A DNA stretch of 5,682 bases from an uncultured Chloroflexota bacterium (GTDB lineage: Bacteria; Chloroflexota; Limnocylindria; Limnocylindrales; Limnocylindraceae), in contig CAIZYO010000102.1 in the NCBI GenBank assembly GCA_903937225.1, positions 1-5,682 on the forward strand, read 5' to 3'. The notes under the pieces were generated by a model. The model was not told the origin of the DNA, did not search any database, and saw only the letters and a list, made by a program, of their open reading frames with translations. A program made the position numbers and the translations under genes. The stretch's first letter is position 1. Each line of letters begins with the position of its first letter. Shown here piece after piece: positions 1 to 5,682 of the stretch.

Positions 1-648
1 CGTCTGCATCACCTGCGCCCCCTGGTTGGCGAGCTCCAGCATCTCCTCATAGCCAATCACCTGCAACTGGCGGGCGTCCGAAACCACGCGGGGATCCGCT
101 GTGAACACGCCCGTCACGTCCGTGAAGATCTGGCAGCGCTCCGCCCCGAGGGCTGCCGCAAGGGCCACGGCCGAGGTGTCCGAACCGCCGCGCCCGAGCG
201 TGGTGGTCTCCGTGCCGCTCACCCCCTGGAAGCCGGCCACGATCACCACGCGCCCCGCGCTGACCTCTTCGCGCACCCGCTTCGGCTCAATGGCGGCGAT
301 ACGCCCCTTGCCGAAGGTGCCATCTGCGCTGATCCCCGCCTGCGCGCCGCTGAGGCTGACCGCCTCCACGCCGCGGGCGCGGAGCGCCATCGCGAGCAGC
401 GCCGCCGATTGGATCTCGCCAGTGGCCAAGAGTGCGTCCTGTTCGCGCGCATCGGGGAGCGCGCCCCCCGTCACCTGCGCGGCGAGTGCGAGCAGATCAT
501 CGGTGGTGTCGCCCATGGCGGAGACCACGGCAACAACGCTACTCCCTGCGGCACGGTCGGCCGCAATGCGTGCTGCAACGGCGCCGATGCGCGCGACATC
601 TGCAACGGAGCTGCCGCCGTACTTCTGAACGAGGAGCGCGTCACTCAC
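1..648 (-). CDS. lysC: Aspartate kinase, N-terminal 216 residues (3' end cut by window edge)
   Basis: This enzyme catalyses ATP-dependent phosphorylation of L-aspartate to 4-aspartyl phosphate, the committed cytosolic step towards lysine, methionine and threonine. Translating from the GTG at 648-646 gives an open frame to the window edge. It shows the amino-acid-kinase signature KYGGSSVA at residues 9-16, TTTLGRGGSDTSA at 148-160 (substrate/phosphate-binding loop), FTDVTGVFTADPR at 175-187 (nucleotide-binding region) and EEMLELANQGAQVMQT at 201-216. The usual enzyme is about 400 residues with two C-terminal ACT domains. Those lie outside the window, so feedback control and fusion to another domain cannot be judged. 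The GTG overlaps the thrB stop as GTGA, and a GAAGG sequence lies 9 bases upstream (662-658), inside thrB. The start is supported because KYGGSSV normally sits within about the first 10 residues. It appears to be the last visible gene of the threonine operon. The gene symbol is by homology; a threonine-sensitive paralogue name is equally possible. Confidence 0.95.
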   Translation of the reverse strand, partial: MSDALLVQKYGGSSVADVARIGAVAARIAADRAAGSSVVAVVSAMGDTTDDLLALAAQVTGGALPDAREQDALLATGEIQSAALLAMALRARGVEAVSLSGAQAGISADGTFGKGRIAAIEPKRVREEVSAGRVVIVAGFQGVSGTETTTLGRGGSDTSAVALAAALGAERCQIFTDVTGVFTADPRVVSDARQLQVIGYEEMLELANQGAQVMQT

Positions 649-1679
649 GCGCCGAAACCTTCGTACGCCTCAATGCGCACGCCATCCGTATCCACGTCGA
701 ATCGCAGAGCACCGCCGCCAATCTGCGCCGTGCTGATCGCCGCCTCCATTGCCGCAGCAACCGCTCTTACGCGCGACGCATCATCAACGATCGCCAACAC
801 GGACGAACCTGCGCCGGCAAGAGAGGCGCTCACCGCACCAGCGCCAACAGCGGCAGCAATTAACGCGGGCATGGCGCGATACTTCGCCGCGCGATACGGC
901 TGATGCAGTCGATCATCGGCGAGGAGCGCAAAGCCAGTGACGTCGCCAGCCTCGAGCGCGGCGATCCCCGCCGCCATGCGACTCGCGTTATGCACCGCAT
1001 CTTCCATCGGCACCTTGTTCGGCAACACGGCGCGCATCCCGCTTGTTGGTAGTCGCAGCTCTGGGATGGCGACCACTGGAATCGTCTCCTCTGGCACGGC
1101 AATCAGACGCGCGGTCAACACGCCATCTACGCGCGCGCTCGCCACAAGGCCACCGAAGATTGCGGCGGAGGCGTTGTCTGGATGCCCTTCGTATTCGTCG
1201 GCGGCGGCGAAGAGGCGGTCGGTGAGGTCGTCAGGGAAGAGATCTGCACAGGAACCTGGCAGATCATCAATAGAGCCGGATGCGCCAGCGAGCGCGGCGC
1301 CGGCGAAGAGGGCGCCCACGAAGGCGGCGGCGGACGAGCCGAGTCCGCGCGCGAGCGGGATGCGATTCAGCGCCTTGATTTCAAACGAGAGTCGATCAGC
1401 ATCGGCAACGCCCGCGGCAGTGAGACCGCGCACGAGCGCCCCCGCCATCACGTTGCTCTTGTCGGTCGGCAGCTCGCTGAGCCCCTCCCCTTCTACAACT
1501 ATGGAGATATCCCCAGCGGCACCAGGGAGTGCGAGTCCTGATACGCGGACGGTAAGTTCATTCCGGTAGTCGAGCGCCAGGGCGAGCACGTCGTAGCCGG
1601 CGCCAAGGTTTGCCACCGTGGCAGGGACGGAGATCGTCACCGATCGTCCGATCAGTGTCTTCAGCTGCTCGTCGCTCAT
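645..1679 (-). CDS. thrB: Homoserine kinase (GHMP kinase family)
   Basis: This enzyme phosphorylates L-homoserine to O-phospho-L-homoserine with ATP in the cytosol and supplies the substrate of ThrC. The 344-residue protein has all three GHMP regions. The N-terminal VPATVANLGAGYDVLALALD spans residues 18-37. The ATP-binding loop PLARGLGSSAAA is at 108-119, and the C-terminal glycine-rich motif SLAGAGSSVLAI is at 286-297. Family-typical blocks EGHPDNASAAIFGG (164-177), MEDAVHNASR (225-234) and DRLHQPYR (256-263) identify homoserine kinase rather than another GHMP kinase. The length is slightly above the common 300-330. Part of the excess is a stretch around residues 134-155 between the ATP loop and EGHPDN. 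The start follows thrC by 15 bases and has GGGAG nine bases upstream. The stop overlaps the aspartate kinase start by 4 bases (GTGA), suggesting translational coupling. In motif 3 the usual GxGP[ST] is GAGSS, so the proline is replaced. Confidence 0.96.
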   Translation of the reverse strand: MSDEQLKTLIGRSVTISVPATVANLGAGYDVLALALDYRNELTVRVSGLALPGAAGDISIVVEGEGLSELPTDKSNVMAGALVRGLTAAGVADADRLSFEIKALNRIPLARGLGSSAAAFVGALFAGAALAGASGSIDDLPGSCADLFPDDLTDRLFAAADEYEGHPDNASAAIFGGLVASARVDGVLTARLIAVPEETIPVVAIPELRLPTSGMRAVLPNKVPMEDAVHNASRMAAGIAALEAGDVTGFALLADDRLHQPYRAAKYRAMPALIAAAVGAGAVSASLAGAGSSVLAIVDDASRVRAVAAAMEAAISTAQIGGGALRFDVDTDGVRIEAYEGFGA

Positions 1680-1688
1680 CTCGTCACG

Positions 1689-1693
1689 CTCCC
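1689..1693 (-). promoter_or_regulatory. Ribosome binding site of thrB
   Basis: On the minus strand GGGAG lies in the 15-base gap between the thrC stop and the thrB ATG, nine bases before the ATG. It is the best Shine-Dalgarno match I can see at any start in the window. It supports the start at 1679 and independent ribosome loading within the polycistronic message. Confidence 0.7.
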
Positions 1694-1694
1694 A

Positions 1695-2759
1695 TCACCA
1701 TCCGAGTGCCGTGCGCACGCCAGCGAGCGTGGCATCAGCTTCGCGAATCTCACCGATCATGCGCGACGCGGTGTCTGGATCCTTCAGGCCGAATCCCGTC
1801 ATCACCGCAACAATGCGCGCCGAACCATCCACACGTCCGGACGCAATCAGGTTGCGCAGTCCCGCAATCGGCGCGGCACATGCAGGCTCCACGAAGATTC
1901 CGCCAAGTCGAATGATCTCTTCCTGCGCGCGCAGGATCTCTGCATCGGTGACGGCATCGATGAGTCCGCCCGATTCGTCGCGCGCGGCGATCGCCGTCTC
2001 CCATGAGGCGGGCTTCCCAATGCGAATTGCCGTCGCCACCGTCTCTGGATTGGAAACCGGCGAACCGCTCACCAGTGGCGCAGCACCCGCCGCCTGCAGC
2101 CCGACCATGCGTGGTCGCCGCTTCGCAGCACCACTTGCGAGCGCGTCGGTAAAGCCGCGCCAGTAGGCACTGATGTTCCCCGCATTCCCAACAGGGAGCG
2201 CCAACACATCGGGCGCATCACCAAGATCGGCGACGATCTCGTGCGCGGCGGTGGCCTGGCCCGCGATGCGGTGCGGATTGATGGAGTTCACAACCTCCAC
2301 GCCGCCTCCCGCGACGCCGAGCTCGCGGACGATGTCGAGCGCGTCATCGAAGTTGCCGCGAATTGAGATCACCTTCGCCCCTGCGGCAAACGCTTGGAGC
2401 AGCTTCCCTGCGGCGATCTTCCCGGCAGGGAGCAGCACGACCGCCTCGATTCCCGCGGCGGCGGCATATGCGGCGGCGGATGCCGAGGTATTCCCCGTGC
2501 TGGCGCAGACCACGGCTCGGGCACCAGACTCCAGAGCCTTCGCCACCGCCACCACCATGCCGCGATCCTTGAACGATCCGGTCGGGTTCGCCCCCTCCAC
2601 CTTCAGCCAAAGATCAGATGCCCCAAGAGAAGCGCCCAAACGTGGCGCGCGCACCAGCGGCGTCGCCCCCTCTCCCAACGTGAGCATTGGCGTTGCAGCC
2701 GTAAGGGGCAGCACGGAGCGGAAGCGCTCCATCAAGACTGGACGTGCCGCGCCGCTCAT
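1695..2759 (-). CDS. thrC: Threonine synthase (PLP-dependent, short form)
   Basis: This enzyme converts O-phospho-L-homoserine and water to L-threonine and phosphate, the last step of the pathway. It is a fold-type II PLP enzyme of about 354 residues, matching the short bacterial class rather than the roughly 430-residue E. coli/yeast class. Numbered from the start chosen here, the PLP lysine is K64 in NPTGSFKDRG. STGNTSASAA follows at 87-96, and the glycine-rich phosphate-binding loop GNAGN is at 191-195. EPACAAPIAG (291-300) and TGFGLKDPD (321-329) near the C-terminus are family-typical. Three starts are possible. ATG 2759 forms an ATGA overlap with the upstream gene and is chosen on that ground. 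ATG 2771 would add MGVA and overlap by 16 bases. ATG 2732 would begin at MERFRSVLP, closer to where many homologues begin. None has a good Shine-Dalgarno, so translation probably depends on coupling to the upstream frame. The family call is secure; only the start is uncertain. Confidence 0.96.
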   Translation of the reverse strand: MSGAARPVLMERFRSVLPLTAATPMLTLGEGATPLVRAPRLGASLGASDLWLKVEGANPTGSFKDRGMVVAVAKALESGARAVVCASTGNTSASAAAYAAAAGIEAVVLLPAGKIAAGKLLQAFAAGAKVISIRGNFDDALDIVRELGVAGGGVEVVNSINPHRIAGQATAAHEIVADLGDAPDVLALPVGNAGNISAYWRGFTDALASGAAKRRPRMVGLQAAGAAPLVSGSPVSNPETVATAIRIGKPASWETAIAARDESGGLIDAVTDAEILRAQEEIIRLGGIFVEPACAAPIAGLRNLIASGRVDGSARIVAVMTGFGLKDPDTASRMIGEIREADATLAGVRTALGW

Positions 2760-3187
2760 CGCCACGCCCATGCGGGGACGTTCGGCAGCAGCGCGCCGCG
2801 CCAGCCGTCCCAGTCTTCCGTCACCACACCACCGTAGAAGTTCACGAAGTGCAGGTCGGCCGTGCGCAGCTGCGCCGCAACAGCACGCCGCGCATCAGCA
2901 CCGAGGCCGCGCGCCACCAGCACCACGCGACCCGCGTCGCGCGCACCCTCATAGACGAGTAGATCCGACGCTTGATCCGTGTTCAGATGTCGCAGCCAGT
3001 TCATCAGACGCTCAAAGCGACCGCTCTTGCCGAGTGTTGCAACTCCGTCACCACCAGCAATGAGACGTCGCACCTCCGTTGCGCCAGCGGCGCGCAGCAG
3101 CGCTTCGCCGCGAGCAGCATCCACCTCGCGGTCGGCGACCGCCATGAACCAGCCGTTTGGATACGGGTAGTGCATTGCGTCAGCCAT
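2756..3187 (-). CDS. Conserved-type protein of unknown function between hom and thrC, two beta-alpha-beta-like halves
   Basis: I do not recognise a named family with confidence. The 143-residue protein has no signal peptide, membrane segment or cysteine, so it is probably cytosolic. By eye it has two similar halves. Half one has a strand at WFMAVAD (13-19), a helix around 22-35 and a strand around TEVRRLIAG (37-45). Half two has GRVVLVARG (86-94), a helix around 97-110 and LHFVNFYGG (112-120), then an aromatic tail (TEDWDGW, VPAWAWR). The linker RFERLMNWLRHL (58-69) is probably helical. This resembles, from memory, small proteins with a VRAP...HGGHxINFYGR-like C-terminal half found alone in several environmental phyla; none has a firm function that I know. 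The ATG at 3187 forms a TGATG junction with the hom stop, and the stop overlaps the thrC ATG as ATGA. The frame also stays open upstream to an ATG at 3223 inside hom, which is less likely. Context suggests a role tied to threonine synthesis, possibly regulatory, but that is inference. Confidence 0.85.
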   Translation of the reverse strand: MADAMHYPYPNGWFMAVADREVDAARGEALLRAAGATEVRRLIAGGDGVATLGKSGRFERLMNWLRHLNTDQASDLLVYEGARDAGRVVLVARGLGADARRAVAAQLRTADLHFVNFYGGVVTEDWDGWRGALLPNVPAWAWR

Positions 3188-4254
3188 CAGGCGCCGCGCT
3201 TCTTCTTCGCCGCAAGGAACCAAGCAGGGGCCGGTGCGTTATCTGCAGGCGGCAGGTCGCCCCACGACGAACCTTCGCCGCGCGCCACCGCCAAGATGTC
3301 GCTGATCACGCCACTCGCCGTGGAGCCTGGTCCAGCACCAGCACCGGCGAGTGTCAGATCGCCGATCAGATCACCAGAAATGACAATCAGATTTCCACCA
3401 CCAACCGTGGTGCCGAGTCGTGAGTCGGCAGGAACTTCAGTGACACGAACAGACAGGACATCCTTCGCAGCATCATTCCCACCGTTCTCCCACGACGCCA
3501 ACATGCGCAAGCGCGCGCCGCGAGACGCAGCCGCCGCAATATCGGTCGCCTGAACGCCAGTGATCCCTGGCGCGTCATCCAGTTGCACATGCGAAAGCGC
3601 CGGCCATGCGCCAGCCGCCATGCGCGCCAAGATCACGAGCTTCGCCGCCGCATCTTCACCCTCAACGTCAGAGCGTGGATCCGCCTCGGCGTAGCCGATC
3701 TTCTGCGCCTCGGCGAGCGCCTGTTCGTACGACCAGCCTTCGCTCTCCATCTTGGTGAGGATGTAGTTGGTTGTGCCGTTGATGATCCCCTTAATAGAAG
3801 TGATCTCGTTCGCGGCCATGTCGCGCGCGAGCACGCCGATCACGGGTACGCCCGCCGCAACGGCTGATTCAAAGCGCAGTGCCGCACCAGAGGCGCGCGC
3901 AAGTGCTTCGAGTCGTGCACCGAAGTTCGCGAGTAGCAACTTGTTCGCCGTCACCACCGGCCGCCCAGCCTTCAGTGCAGTCTCAACAACAGGAAGCGCA
4001 GGATCCAACCCGCCCATCAGCTCCACGACAAGATCCACATCAGAAGAAGCGAGAGCCAAAGGATCCGTCGTCAGCGGCGCAATCTTGCCAAGGCCTGCAG
4101 CTTCAGCCTTCGACACATCGCGCACCGCAATGCCCGCGATCTCAATCCCCCACTCCTCGTACCGGGAGACCAGCCCCCGCGCCACGGCAGCACCCACCGT
4201 CCCCCCGCCGAGGAGGGCGATGCTGAAGCCAGGACCAGACTGCGAGGCGTTCAT
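3187..4254 (-). CDS. hom: Homoserine dehydrogenase, short form without ACT domain
   Basis: This enzyme reduces L-aspartate 4-semialdehyde to L-homoserine with NAD(P)H in the cytosol, at the branch point towards threonine and methionine. The 355-residue protein starts with a Rossmann nucleotide-binding segment, IALLGGGTVGAAVARGL (12-28; the family usually has GxGxVG). TANKLLLA (102-109) and FESAVAAGVPVIG (128-140) follow. The substrate-binding and catalytic block comprises KGIINGTTNYILTKM (155-169) and GYAEADPRSDVEGEDAAAKLVILA (187-210). By alignment from memory with the yeast enzyme, E190, D201 and K205 correspond to the substrate-binding and catalytic Glu, Asp and Lys. GPGSTASGVISDILAVA near the C-terminus is the usual closing motif. 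The protein stops soon after it with a basic tail (AAKKKRGA), so the roughly 80-residue C-terminal ACT domain of many bacterial enzymes is absent. No good Shine-Dalgarno precedes the ATG. It is the first enzyme gene of the cluster, 74 bases after the beta-helix gene. Confidence 0.97.
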   Translation of the reverse strand: MNASQSGPGFSIALLGGGTVGAAVARGLVSRYEEWGIEIAGIAVRDVSKAEAAGLGKIAPLTTDPLALASSDVDLVVELMGGLDPALPVVETALKAGRPVVTANKLLLANFGARLEALARASGAALRFESAVAAGVPVIGVLARDMAANEITSIKGIINGTTNYILTKMESEGWSYEQALAEAQKIGYAEADPRSDVEGEDAAAKLVILARMAAGAWPALSHVQLDDAPGITGVQATDIAAAASRGARLRMLASWENGGNDAAKDVLSVRVTEVPADSRLGTTVGGGNLIVISGDLIGDLTLAGAGAGPGSTASGVISDILAVARGEGSSWGDLPPADNAPAPAWFLAAKKKRGA

Positions 4255-4328
4255 GCGCCAAGAGTAGCGGAGCGGCAGCCCCCAGCCGCACTCGCGGCGC
4301 TCAGGCGGCGTGGGCGATCAGCCGTGAA
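4255..4328 (-). other. Intergenic gap between beta-helix gene and hom, with small stem-loop
   Basis: These 74 bases separate the two genes. They contain a perfect 5-bp GCCGC/GCGGC stem with a four-base loop at 4285-4298, but no T-run follows on either strand, so it is not a convincing intrinsic terminator. I found no threonine- or isoleucine-rich leader peptide and no T-box-like structure. Read-through from the upstream gene is therefore possible, although the hexamer near hom may mark a separate start. Confidence 0.5.
4261..4266 (-). promoter_or_regulatory. Possible -10 element just upstream of hom
   Basis: On the minus strand TACTCT (a TANNNT hexamer) ends six bases before the hom ATG. That spacing would put transcription start at or next to the ATG and give a leaderless message, which fits the lack of a Shine-Dalgarno. 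No recognisable -35 hexamer lies 16-18 bases further upstream. The motif is short and could occur by chance, so this is a weak call. Confidence 0.25.
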
Positions 4329-5682
4329 TCATGGCCCCCAGTGCACCAAAGCGATAATTGGATTCCTGCCGCCAACATTCCCTCGTACGTGATTCGTTCG
4401 CTCAAAGCGGCGGGTGGAGTAACGAACTCGCATCGGCAGCCGAGTGCTGAAGGCGATCGCCCCTCCGTTGGCTGCGCGGTTTCGGCTGTAGGTGTTGTTG
4501 ATACTCCAGCCCTCCGGCGCTTCAATGATGTTCTTGATCTGCGCCGCACTCAACTCGTCGCCAAAGAGCCACACGCCTCCCCAGAGTGCACCGCCGTCGC
4601 CAGCGGCGACGTTTGACGTGAACATGTTGCCCACAAAAACTGATGAACAGAAGAGTTGCATGGCGTGGACCGCACCACCTCCGTAGCCAGTCCCCCGTAC
4701 GGTTGCCTGGTTCGCGGTGAACGTGTTGTACTCCAAATAGGCACAACCCCCGACAGTGAGGATGGCCCCGCCGGATGGCCCGCTGTTACGCACGAACCTA
4801 CTTCCTGATGCGTTCACCTGGATGCCCGCGATTGCGCCGCCGCCGAGACCGCCAGCGAATCGGAGCTCTTCAGGTATCGCGCTGATGGAGCCCTTCACGG
4901 AGTTCCCCGAGAAGGTGCTGTCATACACAGAGACGTTCGTCCCATTCACAGCACCGCCTACGGCCATGCTGCTGTTGCCAGTAAACGTGCTCTCGTAAAC
5001 TTCCAGATTGCACGTGCCCGTAAGGAGCGCGCCGCCGCCGAAGAGGACACCACCACCATAGGCATCAGAGAGCGGTGCACGTGCCAGCCGTGGATTCGTC
5101 GAGTTGTTGGTAAAGGTTGCACCGAGAACGATCGAGTCTTCAAGGCAGCTGTTTGAGAAGTCTCGCCCTGCGGCCATCACTGCACCGCCGCCCGCCTCCG
5201 CGAAGTTTCCTGTGTAGAGTCCGCCCTCAAGATCAACCCTGCCGATCGCAGCGATTGCACCACCGAGTCCGCCGAGCGCTCCGTCATACGGATCGGTCAC
5301 GAGCTCAATTGGATTCCAGTTGCACGCGTCAAGGTCGTCACTATCAACTTCGGCGCGGTTCCCTCGGAACACGCCGTCAAGGACGGTGACGCTTCCGCCC
5401 GCCGCAATGGCCCCGCCACCACCCGTGCAGTTCACGTCAGCATGAGAAACATTTCTCGTGAACTCGCTCCCAACAACAGAGACGTTGCCGTATGTGCCGA
5501 CCGCACCACCCATGTCGTTCGCCGTGTTCTGGCTGAACTCAGACATGATGATGCTCACCGAGCCGTCTGAAGACGATGCGAGTGCACCGCCGCCAGCTGA
5601 GGCGTAGTTGTCCTCAAACACGGAGTAGATCACGCTGATTTGCCCAGCAAGGATTGCGCCACCCATATTGGTGCCGCCAACC
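4329..5682 (-). CDS. Right-handed beta-helix protein with Pmp-like GGA(I/V)...FxxN repeats, C-terminal 450 residues (5' end outside window)
   Basis: The frame is open to the window edge and the repeat pattern continues through it (VGGTNMGGAI), so the internal ATG at 5666 is not the true start. About 13 units of roughly 20-60 residues each contain GGA[ILV], then a short hydrophobic strand, then [F/Y]xxN, for example GGAVNGTNVSVYDSTFSGN. This is the pattern of Chlamydia-type polymorphic outer membrane protein repeats and of parallel beta-helix proteins in general. Such proteins are usually exported, and the many Ser, Thr, Asn and Gly residues fit an extracellular stack, but no signal peptide can be seen here. 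Six cysteines occur within the middle of the fragment. After the last, degenerate unit (RRFERTN) there are about 20 residues ending VHWGP. No autotransporter barrel, LPXTG, transmembrane helix or recognisable type IX sorting domain is visible. Codon third positions look less GC-biased than in the biosynthetic genes. Adhesin, passenger domain or polysaccharide-binding protein are all possible; specific function is unknown. Confidence 0.85.
   Translation of the reverse strand, partial: VGGTNMGGAILAGQISVIYSVFEDNYASAGGGALASSSDGSVSIIMSEFSQNTANDMGGAVGTYGNVSVVGSEFTRNVSHADVNCTGGGGAIAAGGSVTVLDGVFRGNRAEVDSDDLDACNWNPIELVTDPYDGALGGLGGAIAAIGRVDLEGGLYTGNFAEAGGGAVMAAGRDFSNSCLEDSIVLGATFTNNSTNPRLARAPLSDAYGGGVLFGGGALLTGTCNLEVYESTFTGNSSMAVGGAVNGTNVSVYDSTFSGNSVKGSISAIPEELRFAGGLGGGAIAGIQVNASGSRFVRNSGPSGGAILTVGGCAYLEYNTFTANQATVRGTGYGGGAVHAMQLFCSSVFVGNMFTSNVAAGDGGALWGGVWLFGDELSAAQIKNIIEAPEGWSINNTYSRNRAANGGAIAFSTRLPMRVRYSTRRFERTNHVRGNVGGRNPIIALVHWGP
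4392..5679 (-). repeat. Thirteen tandem degenerate protein-level repeats (GGA-box to FxxN)
   Basis: Reading the minus strand, 13 GGA- or GGV-type boxes are each followed by an [FY]xxN or closely related box. Unit lengths vary because loops are inserted between boxes. At DNA level this appears on the plus strand as recurring GCACCGCC-like or GCGCCGCC-like words about every 60-180 bases (for example near 5030, 5180 and 5583). The units are diverged rather than identical, so this is an old structural repeat and not a recent tandem duplication. Confidence 0.75.

Noticed and set aside
937..1569. Plus-strand open frame opposite thrB
   Set aside because: It is antisense to a clear GHMP kinase, has biased composition and no domain or ribosome binding site.
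2173..3063. Long plus-strand open frame (296 codons) opposite thrC and the small unknown gene
   Set aside because: It lies antisense to secure genes, and its product is a low-complexity Ala/Ser/Pro/Arg mixture with no motif. It is an expected shadow in GC-rich DNA.
2756..3223. Longer version of the small unknown protein starting at 3223
   Set aside because: It would overlap hom by 37 bases, and the added MVPCGEEEARRL is unlikely to be part of the fold. The TGATG start at 3187 is more economical.
4285..4298. GCCGC/GCGGC hairpin as a terminator of the beta-helix gene
   Set aside because: The stem is only 5 bp and no T-tract follows on the minus strand. It is noted only as a small stem-loop.
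4255..4328. Threonine attenuator leader or riboswitch before hom
   Set aside because: There is no Thr/Ile-rich short frame, no alternative hairpins with a T-run, and no T-box-like element in the 74 bases.
4301..4549. Minus-strand 82-codon frame overlapping the 3' end of the beta-helix gene and reaching closer to hom
   Set aside because: I considered it as a frameshifted continuation. The annotated frame still gives a final GGAI...RFERTN unit up to 4392, so no frameshift is needed, and the alternative has no recognisable motif.
4392..5679. Regularly spaced GCACCGCC-like words as a CRISPR array or DNA repeat array
   Set aside because: The words are short, imperfect and irregularly spaced. They are fully explained by the codons of the GGA boxes in the beta-helix protein.

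Overview
The window is GC-rich bacterial DNA with every supported gene on the minus strand, so it reads from high to low coordinates. It holds the threonine branch of the aspartate pathway (1..4254) preceded by the 3' part of a large repetitive surface-type protein gene (4329..5682). Gene boundaries are very tight and several reading frames overlap by 1-4 bases. The organism cannot be fixed from the sequence. A free-living GC-rich Gram-negative-type lineage is plausible, for example Gemmatimonadota or a similar environmental phylum. That guess rests on the short hom lacking an ACT domain, the hom-orf-thrC-thrB-lysC order and the Pmp-like repeat protein, and it is low-confidence.

Layout in the direction of transcription: (1) 5682-4329, the C-terminal 450 residues of a right-handed beta-helix protein made of about 13 GGA[I/V/L]...[F/Y]xxN units, with its 5' end outside the window. 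(2) 4328-4255, a 74-base gap with a weak -10-like hexamer close to the hom start, a small stem-loop and no convincing terminator. (3) 4254-3187, hom, a short homoserine dehydrogenase. (4) 3187-2756, a 143-residue protein of unknown function with two beta-alpha-beta-like halves, joined to its neighbours by TGATG and ATGA overlaps. (5) 2759-1695, thrC, threonine synthase. (6) 1679-645, thrB, homoserine kinase of the GHMP family, with the clearest Shine-Dalgarno in the window. (7) 648-1, the N-terminal 216 residues of aspartate kinase, running off the window edge.

Together, aspartate kinase makes aspartyl phosphate. Aspartate-semialdehyde dehydrogenase (not in this window) reduces it to the semialdehyde. 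Hom then makes homoserine, ThrB phosphorylates it, and ThrC converts O-phosphohomoserine to threonine. The first and the last three enzymes therefore share one apparent operon. The least explained parts are the small protein translated between hom and thrC, and the cysteine-containing beta-helix protein that ends with no visible anchor or secretion domain. I saw no tRNA, rRNA, CRISPR array, insertion sequence or phage gene.
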